The notes under the pieces were generated by a model. The model was not told the origin of the DNA and ran no database searches. It saw nothing but the letters and a program-made list of their open reading frames with translations. 64,000 nucleotides of DNA. Origin: Verrucomicrobiota bacterium (GTDB lineage Bacteria > Verrucomicrobiota > Verrucomicrobiia > Chthoniobacterales > UBA10450). Below are positions 54,692 to 62,885 of this stretch, one piece after another. The position numbers were made by a program, and so were the translations under genes. The stretch spans positions 1-64,000 of the forward strand of contig QHRF01000012.1 of assembly GCA_003220055.1 (NCBI GenBank), written 5' to 3'. How positions within the stretch are numbered: position 1 is the first letter of the stretch; the number at the start of each line of letters is the position of its first letter.

Positions 54692-55033
54692 CTACTTACG
54701 TTGGCGATTTGCTTCGTCGATCGCCAGATATTCGTCGCGCGGCGGACTGAAGGTATCGAGCACTCTCGTCTCTTCGATGGTCTCGACACCGTGCGGAACA
54801 TTGGTGGCGAGATAAAAGGAATCCCCTGTCTTCATTTCGTGCGGTGTCCCATCGACAATCAATTTCATTCGCCCCGATAAAATGTGGACGATCTGTTCCT
54901 GCGGATGCTGATGCGCCGGCATTCTGCTGTCCGGCTCGAGTGTGGCCAGCATTTGATACATTGTTTTGCCGCTGGTGAGGGTCTGGCGTTTGATGCCGGG
55001 GCAAATCGCGATCCAGGGATTTCTTTTTTTCAT
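54692..55033 (-). CDS. Small cupin-domain protein
   Basis: 113 residues of the single-domain cupin fold. Metal-binding motif 1 is in MPAHQHPQEQIVHILSGRMKL near 38-58 (His, His, Glu/Gln, His) and motif 2 in GDSFYLATNVPHGVETI near 71-87. The metal site looks complete apart from a Gln in place of the usual Glu. Small cupins act as enzymes or ligand sensors; none can be chosen here. It ends a three-gene minus-strand unit (GT2, GNAT, cupin) with a 3-base gap to the GNAT gene. Confidence 0.88.
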   Translation of the reverse strand: MKKRNPWIAICPGIKRQTLTSGKTMYQMLATLEPDSRMPAHQHPQEQIVHILSGRMKLIVDGTPHEMKTGDSFYLATNVPHGVETIEETRVLDTFSPPRDEYLAIDEANRQRK

Positions 55034-55036
55034 AAC

Positions 55037-55480
55037 TTAATCCTTCTGCTCGATTTTAATCCGAAAGTGGTAGGATGAAATGCTCATTCGTTTGGAAAAA
55101 TAAAACCGATGGGCATCGAACCTCTGCACGCCGGAATCGAGCTCGAGATTCTCGCAATCGTGCTCCCGCGCCTGTTCGATTAACCAATCGAGCAATTCAC
55201 CGCCAAAACCACGCGACCGGTCGCTTTCACGTGCGACCAGATCATCGACATAGAAAAACTTTCCCGAAAAAAGCGATTCGAGAAATCGATAGCCAGCGAC
55301 GGCGCGAACTTCGCCTTCGGATTCAAGAAACGCGAGCCGGTAGCCTTCTTTGTGCTGCCGCAGCACTCGCTCGAGAAATTGTTCCGGCTCTTGAAAGAGG
55401 GGCCGCAATTCGCGCATAACTGGATGGCAGCGCCGAATCTGTTCGGGCGTAGTCGCGATGCCGATGCGCGAGTTCCTCAT
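55037..55480 (-). CDS. GNAT family N-acetyltransferase
   Basis: 147 residues of the Gcn5-type acetyltransferase fold. Substrate region QIRRCHPVMRELRPLFQEPEQFLERVLRQHKEGYRLAFLE, core strand VRAVAGYRFLES, then the acetyl-CoA-binding loop DLVARESDRSRGFGGELLDWLIEQAREHDC (R/Q-x-x-G-x-G/A type, here RGFGGE). The ending LDSGVQRFDAHRFYFSKRM is family-like. Target substrate unknown. The start overlaps the GT2 stop by 4 bases. Confidence 0.9.
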   Translation of the reverse strand: MRNSRIGIATTPEQIRRCHPVMRELRPLFQEPEQFLERVLRQHKEGYRLAFLESEGEVRAVAGYRFLESLFSGKFFYVDDLVARESDRSRGFGGELLDWLIEQAREHDCENLELDSGVQRFDAHRFYFSKRMSISSYHFRIKIEQKD

Positions 55481-56271
55481 GGAGTGGGTCTCGATCTTGT
55501 CTCGCGTTTCCCATCATACCAGATATGAAGGCCCTCACGCGATCGGGCGGCGCGCGGCCCGCGGAGAATGACGCTCAGAGAATTCCCCAGGATTTCGCGG
55601 GCAGAATACATTCGCAATTTGCGACCGGAAGTAACGACCGGTTCCCGCAAGACCCGAAACCGTCCAACCTTTCGCAGCGCCATACTGAAATAGACTTCTT
55701 CTCCGATGAAAAGTTTTTCATCGAATCCACCGATCGCATCGAAATTTTTACGCGTCGTGAAAAGAAAAGCCCCCGCGCCGAACCTGAGGCCGAAGTAAAC
55801 CACGGAGAAAGCTTTCACAACAATCTGCGCCCAGCGCGGAATAGTTCCGCCAACGACGACGTGCGCGCCGCCGCCGGCGTAGCCTGCGTCGAGCGCCGCA
55901 ACTACCCCGATGAGATGTTTCTCGTTAATCCGAGTGTCAGCGTCGACAAAGAGCAAAGTGTCACCTTGCGCATGGCGCGCGCCGGCGTTGCGCGCAGCTG
56001 CAATTTGCCGCCGATTTATTGAAACAACCTTTGCGCCTGCTTCCTGCGCGACTCTCGCAGTCGCGTCAGTCGAAGCATCGTCGACTACGACGATTTCGTA
56101 TTGTTCGCCACGGCCAATCCGTCCTCTGGCGGATCGATCTTGTGCGGCGGCACGAATCGAAGCGATCGTTGATGGCAGTTCCAGCTCTTCGTTGTAAGCC
56201 GGAATAACGAACGAGAGCATCGACTGCACTGTAGCGACAGCCGCGGTCGGCTGCATCTGGTGCGTTTCCAT
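55477..56271 (-). CDS. GT2-family glycosyltransferase carrying palindromic repeat inserts
   Basis: 264 residues. Core GT-A text SFVIPAYNEELELPSTIASIRAA, YEIVVVDDASTDATARVAQEAG, and the DxD motif in LLFVDADTRINEKHL near 115. Later AIGGFDEKLFIGEEVYFSMALRKVGRF fits small rhamnosyl/hopanoid-type GT2s. Two repeats touch it: DRSARGRIGRGEQ is inserted in frame between SIRAAAQ and YEIVVVDD, and the first 17 residues (QPTAAVATVQ) come partly from another element. A GGGAG site favours the long start at 56271; without it Met18 at 56220 would be the natural start. C-terminus shorter than average. Cotranscribed with GNAT and cupin genes. Confidence 0.85.
   Translation of the reverse strand: METHQMQPTAAVATVQSMLSFVIPAYNEELELPSTIASIRAAAQDRSARGRIGRGEQYEIVVVDDASTDATARVAQEAGAKVVSINRRQIAAARNAGARHAQGDTLLFVDADTRINEKHLIGVVAALDAGYAGGGAHVVVGGTIPRWAQIVVKAFSVVYFGLRFGAGAFLFTTRKNFDAIGGFDEKLFIGEEVYFSMALRKVGRFRVLREPVVTSGRKLRMYSAREILGNSLSVILRGPRAARSREGLHIWYDGKRETRSRPTP
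56097..56141 (-). repeat. Interspersed repeat, copy 1 (in GT2 gene)
   Basis: About 45 bases matching 59086-59130 at all but about four positions. Minus-strand text CAAGATCGATCCGCC...GGACGGATT...GGCGAACAATAC contains the hairpin ATCCGCC/GGACGGAT. It is inserted in frame in the glycosyltransferase gene and encodes DRSARGRIGRGEQY. Confidence 0.85.
56230..56255. repeat. Short palindromic element at the 5' end of the GT2 gene
   Basis: TGTAGCGACAGCCGCGGTCGGCTGCA is an imperfect palindrome with the TGTAGC terminus seen in the larger elements at 26867 and 49776. It encodes part of QPTAAVATVQ just before the conserved start of the glycosyltransferase. Confidence 0.6.
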
Positions 56272-56320
56272 ATCTCCCTGGAGACGCTGATGACCGTTTG
56301 GAAGAATCCGGAAAATCCGG

Positions 56321-56743
56321 TTAATTCTGTCTACCTTGGTCGAATTTCACTCCGGCTTTCTGTACTTCACGATATGGCAAAAGCCAGATGAGTGATTCGT
56401 CGTGAAGATCGACCACCTGAATTCGATTGCCCCAGGGATCGCGAAAATCGCAACGAAACGGCGGCTCGAGTTTCAGTTTGTATTTGCCAGTTAATTTCTT
56501 CCGAACCTCCTCGAGCTGTTCTTCGTCGCGCACCATGATTCCAAAATGCCGCATATTTGCCGGCTGAATCTTTTCGACTTCGAAGATGGCGAGGAATTGG
56601 TGTTCGCCGAGTTTAAAGAAGGCGTCGCCTTCGCCGCGGTCGAGCCTTTCCAGGTTGAAGACGTCTTCGTAGAACGCGACCGCCTTGTCGATGTCATCAA
56701 CCTCGATCGCGACGTGATTGCATCCATACACTTGCACGCTCAT
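56321..56743 (-). CDS. VOC/glyoxalase-superfamily protein
   Basis: 140 residues, two beta-alpha-beta-beta-beta units typical of vicinal-oxygen-chelate proteins: NHVAIEVDDIDKAVAFYEDVFNLERLDRGEGDAFFKLGEHQFLAIFE, then MRHFGIMVRDEEQLEEVRKKL and FRDPWGNRIQVVDLHDESL. Candidate metal ligands are His11, Glu in AIFEV, His66-like in MRHFG and a late Asp/Glu. It could be a glyoxalase, dioxygenase or resistance-type member; the exact reaction is unknown. It lies 49 bases from the GT2 gene, same strand. Confidence 0.88.
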   Translation of the reverse strand: MSVQVYGCNHVAIEVDDIDKAVAFYEDVFNLERLDRGEGDAFFKLGEHQFLAIFEVEKIQPANMRHFGIMVRDEEQLEEVRKKLTGKYKLKLEPPFRCDFRDPWGNRIQVVDLHDESLIWLLPYREVQKAGVKFDQGRQN

Positions 56744-56933
56744 TGCCTAATTTACATCTGTCGGAACGCGGACCCAAAAGGTAAGATCGACATCGATGAG
56801 TTCAGTTATCTCTCTGTTCTTCTTTTAGTCATTGTCGGCCTACCGGTGACGCAGATTTTGAAAGGCTTTCGCGGATTGCTTTCTACGCCCGAATGCGCTG
56901 GGCGTGGCCGGTTCGAGTGCGGCCGGCGTGAGA

Positions 56934-57344
56934 CTATTTTCTTAGTCGCTCCAGTGCTTCGATGATTTCCCCGCTTCGAGCACGAATCTCTTGTCGGTGG
57001 GCGGAAGCCAGCTCTTCGATCAACTTGTGCCCCTGGAGAGTGAGCTCGAGAAATCGGCGGCGCCGATCGCTCCGGACCGGCGTACGGGTGATTAATTTTC
57101 TTTCGACCAAGCGGTCGACAATGCTGACAGCGGAATGATGTCTTACCTGAAGGCGCTCACTCAGTTGCGAAATGCTGAGCCCGCCGCTCGAAGCAAACAT
57201 CTTGATCGCCAAGAGCGCCTCGTATTGCTCGGGGCTAAGATGGCTCTCAGCGCTTAGAAAATCTTTGCTGAAACGCAGGAACTTGCGCAGCAAATAGCGA
57301 AAATTAGCCAAGGCCTCGTAATCGCCAGGCTCAAGTCGGGGCAT
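56934..57344 (-). CDS. MarR-family transcriptional regulator
   Basis: 136 residues of the winged-helix MarR fold: LSPEQYEALLAIKMFASSGGLSISQLSERLQVRHHSAVSIVDRLVERKLITRTPVRSDRRRRFLELTLQGHKLIEELASAH. The recognition helix is RHHSAVSIVDRL and the beta-wing TRTPVRSDRRRRFLELT. It likely acts as a dimeric repressor responding to a small ligand. Divergent from the pilin-like gene (82-base gap), so it may control that gene or itself. The 190 bases between it and the VOC gene hold one AAGATCGACATC word and no gene. Confidence 0.92.
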   Translation of the reverse strand: MPRLEPGDYEALANFRYLLRKFLRFSKDFLSAESHLSPEQYEALLAIKMFASSGGLSISQLSERLQVRHHSAVSIVDRLVERKLITRTPVRSDRRRRFLELTLQGHKLIEELASAHRQEIRARSGEIIEALERLRK

Positions 57345-57426
57345 TCAGCCTCCCGTCGGACTGCGCCTGATTAAGTATCGACCGTCGATATGTTGGCATG
57401 GCGGCTGCTATTTCTTGTATACTATT

Positions 57427-57828
57427 ATGAATACGTCCACAGCAAGGTCGCACAGAGGCTTCACCCTCGTCGAAATCATGATCGTCGTTGCGATTATCGC
57501 CTTACTCGCGGCGATCGCGGTTCCGGGTTTCCTCCGGGCGCGCAAACGCTCGCAAGCCAGCCGAATTCTGAACGATCTGCGCATGATCGATTCAGCGTGT
57601 GATCAGTACGCCATTGAAACCAACCGAACAACCGGTGCCACCGTCAACATCGCTGATTGGACGAACTACCTCAAAAAGGGTACGCAGCTTTACAACAGCG
57701 GCAACAGCTTGCTGGGAAGTGCCTATGGTAACCAAGTGGTTGACACTATCCCAACGGTGCCTCCAAACGACTACGCCACGTTGTCGGACGTAGCCGGCGT
57801 GGGCTTTTGGTCGCCCTACGGGCCGTAG
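57427..57828 (+). CDS. Type II secretion/type IV pilin-like protein (prepilin N-methylation signal)
   Basis: 133 residues from MNTSTARSHRGFTLVEIMIVVAIIALLAAIAVPGFLRARKR. The GFTLVE site with Glu at +5 and the long hydrophobic helix are the class III prepilin signal. The globular part is short (NDLRMIDSACDQYAIETNR ... VPPNDYATLSDVAGVGFWSPYG), as in the small GspG/PilA-like proteins abundant in Verrucomicrobiota. It is cleaved by prepilin peptidase and assembled in the inner membrane. No pilus machinery genes are adjacent, so its system is unknown. Confidence 0.93.
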   Translation: MNTSTARSHRGFTLVEIMIVVAIIALLAAIAVPGFLRARKRSQASRILNDLRMIDSACDQYAIETNRTTGATVNIADWTNYLKKGTQLYNSGNSLLGSAYGNQVVDTIPTVPPNDYATLSDVAGVGFWSPYGP

Positions 57829-57902
57829 CCGGATTGGGTTCGGCGCAATCTTAAAGCGCGGATTTCTCTCGGCGGCTAGAATTTTGCTCCAGATCGGACG
57901 GC

Positions 57903-58376
57903 ATGGACGGACAGACGCCCATCGATCAATTGGAAGAACTAACTGCCTTGGCTGCGCACTGGGCAGGCGAACAGGAGCGGCGGGTTTTGTGTGAAGGTGT
58001 CCCGCTCTCTGAAAGAGAACTCGCTGACGCGAAAATTATCGGCGTGCGACATCCCGAGCGCGTCCGTTTATTGCGGGTTGAAGCTGTTCCGGTTCCGGCG
58101 CATCCGATGCTAACGGCTGCGGCTGCTTCAATTCATTTTCTACCCGCCGCGCCGCGCGGTTTGGCGTTGGAGAACGGAATCTTCGTTCGCGCTGATCACT
58201 GGCGTGATCGTGCGATCATCGCCCACGAGCTTGTCCACACTGCACAATTTCAGAGGCTTGGCGGAATCCTCCCCTTTCTCCAAACTTACATATTTCAATG
58301 CGCGACCGTCGGCTATCCGAATGCGCCTTTGGAATTGGAAGCAGTAGCGACCGCGGCGCGCGTCTGTTCCGCCTGA
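57903..58376 (+). CDS. DUF4157-like zinc-metallopeptidase fold protein
   Basis: 157 residues. The zinc-peptidase helix IIAHELVHTAQFQRLGG near 104-120 gives HELVH and a possible third ligand further on, as in eCIS/DUF4157 domains and other small gluzincin-like proteins. Preceded by LALENGIFVRADHWRDRA, the usual strand before the zinc helix in this group. No signal peptide is visible. Peptidase activity is likely but not proven; DUF4157 proteins often ride in contractile injection systems, yet no such genes are near. Confidence 0.75.
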   Translation: MDGQTPIDQLEELTALAAHWAGEQERRVLCEGVPLSERELADAKIIGVRHPERVRLLRVEAVPVPAHPMLTAAAASIHFLPAAPRGLALENGIFVRADHWRDRAIIAHELVHTAQFQRLGGILPFLQTYIFQCATVGYPNAPLELEAVATAARVCSA

Positions 58377-58454
58377 CCGGAACGTTCTCGACCCCGGCGG
58401 GTTTCAGCTGAAGTAGCTTCCTCACACGTGGACGCGTTCAGCCACATCATCGTT

Positions 58455-59099
58455 CTATCGCCCTGATTTTTTTCGGTGGCCGACCATTTCGCCGGCGACA
58501 CTGCGTGGATCAAGGCGGTTAAGATTTTTTTCCATGCTAGATGTGAGCAGCGAAATGTGCGGGATCTCGCAAAGATGTTCGGCGATAAACCAGACCGGCT
58601 TGTTGGTTGTCATCCAATTAAGATGGTCGAAGCGGGCCAGATTCACCGGACGCGAGTAGCGACGCAACGTGCGCTCGAATCGCAGATTGAAATAAATATT
58701 GAAATAGCTCATCGCCAGCTCGCGGAGCGTGCGATAAACCGGCTCGCGATAACGGCAGCCGGTGAAGTTGGACTTGGCGAGCGCGCCCCAATGTCCGCGC
58801 ATTTTAAAAATCGCGACCACGTGATCGGTGTCTTGCTCCGCCTCCAAATCGAAGATCAGCGGCGGAAAGCCAAGGACGCGAAGGGCGGCCGCAGCAAAAA
58901 TTCCACCCTCGAGACAAGATGCAGTTCGTTCGTGCAAAACATGTGCCGGTGAACGCGCGGTGTAACCAAGATTGTAAGGCAGCTCGTCCAAGAAACGTTG
59001 CACGCCGAAAGGCGTTTTTAACCCACGGAACTCGCGCAGTTCGGCGCGGCTTAAACCAAAATCACGCCGAGTAGATGTTGATCTTGTATTGTTCGCCAC
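58455..59099 (-). CDS. Transglutaminase-like hypothetical protein whose start lies in an interspersed repeat
   Basis: 214 residues. Possible transglutaminase-like core: Cys in HERTASCLEGGIFAAAALRVLGFPPL near 53-60, then DHVVAIFKMRGHWGALAKSNF near 84 with the His/Asp partners, a spacing typical of that fold. The remainder (AMSYFNIYFNLRFERTLRRYSRP ... PHISLLTSSMEKNLNRLDPRSV) is not assigned. The predicted start (GTG, MANNTRSTSTRRD) is supplied by the interspersed repeat copy at 59086-59130. The true start may be a later codon, or the repeat fused a new N-terminus to the gene. Confidence 0.65.
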   Translation of the reverse strand: MANNTRSTSTRRDFGLSRAELREFRGLKTPFGVQRFLDELPYNLGYTARSPAHVLHERTASCLEGGIFAAAALRVLGFPPLIFDLEAEQDTDHVVAIFKMRGHWGALAKSNFTGCRYREPVYRTLRELAMSYFNIYFNLRFERTLRRYSRPVNLARFDHLNWMTTNKPVWFIAEHLCEIPHISLLTSSMEKNLNRLDPRSVAGEMVGHRKKSGR

Positions 59100-59130
59100 A
59101 GCGAATCCGTCCTTGGGCGGATCGATCTTG
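59086..59130 (-). repeat. Interspersed repeat, copy 2 (supplies a start codon)
   Basis: Second copy of the repeat at 56097-56141, same orientation, about 41 of 45 identical. Its GTGGCGAACAATAC end forms the apparent start codon of the gene at 58455-59099. The internal hairpin ATCCGCC/GGACGGAT is kept. Confidence 0.85.
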
Positions 59131-59147
59131 GCGCTGCCCGCGAAGAT

Positions 59148-59675
59148 TTACAACCCAACCGGGTGCCGGGCTTCGAAACCTCCCGCTGGCACGCGTTCGG
59201 TTGCCTGCCACCCGGGGGCCCAGCGGTCGTGCGCCGTGATATAAGGTGTGGTGTCGAGCCGCAAGCCCGCGATGATGGCGTAAGTGTGGCCATTGCGCGC
59301 GTAAATCGTGATCCATTTGCCGCGACCTTGTTCGCCGAATTTGCGGAACTCCGATGAATTAATCGGCGACTTGAGCAGACCGGCGGCACCGAGCGCATAG
59401 GAGACAGTTCCCGAGCAATCATAACCGCGATCGGCAAACGATTTGTGGCCGCCTCCAAAGACGTACGGTTTACGATGAAGCTGGTTCGCCGCCCAAATGG
59501 CGCGCTTGACTGCGAGCGGCGCACCTTCCGGTGCTGCCGCCTGGCCAAAACGAAGACGAGCGCGCGTTCCAGGCACAGTCGGACCGGAAGCCGGGAAAGG
59601 ATTCGCATTCGCGGATGATGCGATTGCGGCCAAGACAGCCGCGCCAACTAGGATTTTAGGACTCAGGAGATACAC
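59148..59675 (-). CDS. Exported NlpC/P60-type peptidase
   Basis: 175 residues with a signal peptide (MYLLSPKILVGAAVLAAIASSANA). NlpC/P60-like cysteine-peptidase core: GYDCSGTVSYALGAAGLLKSPINSSEF near 85-111 with the nucleophile Cys after Asp, and GHTYAIIAGLRLDTTPYITAHDRW near 131-153 with the catalytic His. Probably cleaves peptidoglycan peptide cross-links or stems. Shorter than two-domain family members. Followed by the repeat copy and the transglutaminase-like gene on the same strand. Confidence 0.88.
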   Translation of the reverse strand: MYLLSPKILVGAAVLAAIASSANANPFPASGPTVPGTRARLRFGQAAAPEGAPLAVKRAIWAANQLHRKPYVFGGGHKSFADRGYDCSGTVSYALGAAGLLKSPINSSEFRKFGEQGRGKWITIYARNGHTYAIIAGLRLDTTPYITAHDRWAPGWQATERVPAGGFEARHPVGL

Positions 59676-59690
59676 AGACCGATTCGGAGC

Positions 59691-60410
59691 GTGTCGTATG
59701 CCATAAGAACCTGCTTTGCCAAGAAAAAAATCTGTCTTTTGCGGGCGGCAGCTGCCTGGCCGAGCGAGTTTCTCTATCCGCGCCCGCTCTCCACCGATAA
59801 GATCGACATCGGGCTACAGCCGACCGCCGTCGATCAATATGCAAGATCTGCATCCGCTCCGGGCGAAAAGCCATCCGAACAGCCATTCAATAGCAATCCT
59901 TCGAATCCCACCTTGCCCCTGCCGCCGACAACAACGGGCACGACCACGACCACTCCCCGGGCATCACAGGACCCGGTCCTGGCACATCTCTTTTTTCTAC
60001 CGTCACTTCACTGATTGACGGATTGAATACTCTCCCGAGTTGTGCCGATTCATTATATCAGTCGGTTTATCAAACCGCGATATCAACGGCTCCTACGAAG
60101 GCAATCACTCGATCCGCAAGCCGCCCGCGGAGCTCGACCCGGCGGAAAGTTCCAAGCACGCAAGGAAAACTCGTGAGCCGGACGACAACCGCGACTTCAG
60201 CTCAAAAATCAACGGCGCAAAGCGTGCAACAGATGCCAAACCAGACCCAGACATTTAGTGCAATTCAAGCGCCGAACCAAATGATGATGGGCGGAATCGG
60301 AGGTTATTGGCGGCATCGGCGGCGTGGGCGCCGGCCTTGGGGGAACCGGCGGTCTTGGTAGTGTCGGCAGTGGTCTTGGCGGCCTTGGTGGTCTCGGCGG
60401 ACATCAATAA
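59691..60410 (+). pseudogene. Decayed Pro/Thr- and Gly-rich ORF with several frameshifts
   Basis: No single frame is open, but joined pieces give protein-like text: AAAWPSEFLYPRPLSTDKIDIG and NPTLPLPPTTTGTTTTTP in one frame, GITGPGPGTSLFSTVTSLIDGLNTLPSCADSLYQS in the next. A Gly-rich tail GGIGGVGAGLGGTGGLGSVGSGLGGLGGLGG runs to a stop at 60410. Shifts lie in a CCCC run near 59960 and near 60305. It looks like a decayed secreted low-complexity protein, or the frameshifts are sequencing errors in repetitive DNA. An AAGATCGACATC word sits in its first part. Boundaries are approximate. Confidence 0.5.
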
Positions 60411-60450
60411 ATTTGCTTCGTTGAACGGCGGCCGGTGATATTGTTTTAAC

Positions 60451-61044
60451 ATGATGCGCGTAGCCGCGCTTCTTGGATTTGTCGCGATAATTTTACTCGC
60501 GCAGGAGCCGAACAAAGATCCCGATTCCTTCGACATTGAACCGCCGCTGCTGATTCCAAATCGCGAGGACGAGCAGCTGTCTAATCCGAAACCCGAGTCC
60601 GCTCCCGGGCGAGATGTCGATCTTGCCAAGCTCGAAAAAGAATTGGAGCGCGCCAGAAAAAATGCTGCCAGCGCGGAGCGCCTCTGCAAAATCGGTGCAC
60701 TGTCGAAACTAGAGGCCGAGCAACGAGTTCTGCGTTGCGTTCACCTCGAATTTGACCTCGCTAATGCCCGCTTGGTCTGCGCCAAGGAGGAAATGTTGAA
60801 AAAAGAAAAGCAGGCCACTGCCGGCGAAATTGCAAAGACGGATCTGGCGCAATCCGAAACTGGTCTTGCGCTTGCGATCGAGGCGGCGCATGCCGCGACC
60901 GCGAAACGCGAGCGGGCTGAGATTGATGCGGCCGAAGCCAATGTGCATCGCCAGGAAAAACTTCTCGCGTTCGGCAGAGCGCGAAAATCGGACGTCGAAC
61001 GCGCGGCGCAGAAACTTGCCGAGCTTAAATCGCACAAGGAGTAA
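60451..61044 (+). CDS. Coiled-coil exported hypothetical protein
   Basis: 197 residues with a short N-terminal hydrophobic signal (VAALLGFVAIILLAQ). A Pro-rich linker (DIEPPLLIPNREDEQLSNPKPES) follows, then a long Ala/Glu/Lys-rich helical hairpin (about 55-195). The heptad-like pattern includes LAKLEKELERARKNAASAERLCKIGALSKLEAEQRVLRCVHLEFDLANARLVCAKEEML and a second arm. It resembles the coiled-coil part of membrane-fusion or TolC-like proteins, but there is no beta-barrel or lipoyl domain, so function is not assigned. One AAGATCGACATC word lies in its 5' half (codons DVDL). Confidence 0.75.
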   Translation: MMRVAALLGFVAIILLAQEPNKDPDSFDIEPPLLIPNREDEQLSNPKPESAPGRDVDLAKLEKELERARKNAASAERLCKIGALSKLEAEQRVLRCVHLEFDLANARLVCAKEEMLKKEKQATAGEIAKTDLAQSETGLALAIEAAHAATAKRERAEIDAAEANVHRQEKLLAFGRARKSDVERAAQKLAELKSHKE

Positions 61045-61075
61045 ATTCGCTGACGAGACGCGCTGTCAGATCGGA

Positions 61076-62803
61076 TCAGTAACCGGCGGCCATTCCGTCT
61101 TTGCGCGATTCGCTCCCGCCAACGTAGACGCGTTGGCCATCGTGCATCTCAATCTTGATCGCTTGATAACCGCCGTAGCCGCCGGCATCGACACGCACGT
61201 CGTGGCCGCGCTTTTTTAATTCGCGCTGCGTCTCAGCGGGAATACCGCTTTCGAGATTCACGTAGCCGCCGTTTTCCATTTTTTCGCCGGTCGGTTCGTT
61301 GTCGCCTTCGTGTTGCCAGCGCGACGCGTCGCCGGCTTCCTGCACATTCAAACCGAAATCGATTTGATTCGTCAGCACTTGCACGTGGCCCTGCGGTTGC
61401 ATCCCGCCGCCCATCACCCCAAACGCTTCCCACGGTTTGCCGCCTTTCATCACAAATCCGGGAATGATCGTATGAAACGGACGCTTGCCCGGCGCGTAAA
61501 CGTTCGCGTGTCCCGGTTCCATCGAAAACAATTCGCCGCGATCTTGAAACATGAAGCCGAGCCCCGGCACGACGATCCCGCTTCCCATGCCGCGATAATT
61601 GCTCTGAATGAGCGAGACCATGTTCCCTTCATCATCGGCCGTGCACATGTAAATCGTGTCGCCTTGATCCAGGTTTCCAGCGGCAACAGTTTTGGCAGCC
61701 CGATTCGGATCAATCAACTTCCGCCGTTCGGTCGCGTATTCTTTCGAAAGCAATTTCGTCAGCGGAATTTTCGCGAACGCGGGATCGGCATAGTATTTCG
61801 CGCGATCAGCCCACGCGATTTTCTTCGCTTCAATCATCGTGTGCAATGTGTCGACCGAATTGCGGCCCATCACTTTCAGATCGAATCCTTCCAAAATGTT
61901 CAGGATTTGCAGCGTCGCGATCCCTTGTCCGTTCGGCGGCAATTCAAAAACATCGTAACCGCGATAGCTCGTCGAAACGGGATCGACCCACGTGCTCGTA
62001 TGTTTTTCAAAATCGGTTTTGCGCATAACCCCCCCGTTCTGCTGCATAAAGATGTCGATCTTGTCCGCGATCTCGCCTTTATAAAAAGCGTCACGACCTT
62101 TCTCACCGATCAATCGCAACGTTTTCGCCAGGTCTGGGTTTTTGAAAATGTCGCCTTTCGCCGGCGTCCGCCCTTTGCCGTCGAGCGTGTAAGTTTCGAG
62201 GAATGCGCCGGGAAGCCCTTTATAGAGCCGAGGACCGAATGCCCAATAGTACGCGATCAACTCTGTGACTGGAAAACCGTCTTCGGCATAATGAATCGCC
62301 GGCGCGAGATCGTCGGCGAATTTCAGTTTGCCGAATTTCTTGTGGAGTTCGGCCCACGCATCGACGGTCCCCGGCACGCTGATCGGCAACATTCCCGTCG
62401 GCGGAATCGTCTTGCGATTCAGTTTGTCGAGCTCGGCTCTCATCTGCTCGTAACTCAAGCCGAGGGCCGAACGCCCGCTCCCGTTGATACCGTAAAGCTT
62501 GTTCTCCTTCGCGCTGTAAATAATCGCAAACAAATCGCCGCCAATTCCGTTTGAAACCGGCTCCATCAAACCGAGTGTCGCATTCGCGGCGATCGCCGCG
62601 TCCACTGCGCTGCCGCCCTTTTTCAAAATGTCGATCCCAACTTGAGTCGCCGCTGGCACGCTTGTGCAGACTATCCCGTGCCGCGCCAAAACTTCCGACC
62701 GTGTCGCGAAGTTTTTCCCGGTAATCCGGTCGACCTGACCGGAGGAGATCGCGGAAAATGCGAACAAGGTTGCGAAAAGAAAAAGGACGCGCATGGATGT
62801 CAT
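61076..62803 (-). CDS. ggt: Gamma-glutamyltranspeptidase
   Basis: Cleaves glutathione and other gamma-glutamyl bonds in the periplasm; the precursor self-cleaves. About 575 residues from MTSMRVLFLFATLFAFSAISSG (a signal peptide; Met at 62794 is equally possible). Large-subunit marks are VPAATQVGIDILKKGGSAVDAAIAANATLGLMEPVSNGIGGDLFAIIY near 50-100. The autocleavage Thr is in NLDQGDTIYMCTADDEGNMVSLIQSNYRGMGSGIVVPGLGFMFQDRG. The C-terminal GVMGGGMQPQGHVQVLTN and SGIPAETQRELKKRGHDV are typical. The upstream end overlaps the divergent NlpC/P60 ORF as drawn, but not its chosen start. Confidence 0.95.
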   Translation of the reverse strand: MTSMRVLFLFATLFAFSAISSGQVDRITGKNFATRSEVLARHGIVCTSVPAATQVGIDILKKGGSAVDAAIAANATLGLMEPVSNGIGGDLFAIIYSAKENKLYGINGSGRSALGLSYEQMRAELDKLNRKTIPPTGMLPISVPGTVDAWAELHKKFGKLKFADDLAPAIHYAEDGFPVTELIAYYWAFGPRLYKGLPGAFLETYTLDGKGRTPAKGDIFKNPDLAKTLRLIGEKGRDAFYKGEIADKIDIFMQQNGGVMRKTDFEKHTSTWVDPVSTSYRGYDVFELPPNGQGIATLQILNILEGFDLKVMGRNSVDTLHTMIEAKKIAWADRAKYYADPAFAKIPLTKLLSKEYATERRKLIDPNRAAKTVAAGNLDQGDTIYMCTADDEGNMVSLIQSNYRGMGSGIVVPGLGFMFQDRGELFSMEPGHANVYAPGKRPFHTIIPGFVMKGGKPWEAFGVMGGGMQPQGHVQVLTNQIDFGLNVQEAGDASRWQHEGDNEPTGEKMENGGYVNLESGIPAETQRELKKRGHDVRVDAGGYGGYQAIKIEMHDGQRVYVGGSESRKDGMAAGY

Positions 62804-62885
62804 GGCCCGAAATTTTATCGGATATGCGAGATTTGCCAAAGCCTGCGTTCAAGGAAATCGCACCCTGATCCGTCAAACCATTGGC

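Noticed and set aside
57903-58376. HELVH protein as part of a contractile injection system
   Set aside because: No sheath, tube, baseplate or AAA+ genes are in the window; the link rests only on the domain type.
61310-62554. Forward ORF of 414 codons opposite ggt
   Set aside because: Long but fully antisense to gamma-glutamyltranspeptidase; His/Arg/Phe-rich text typical of a shadow frame.
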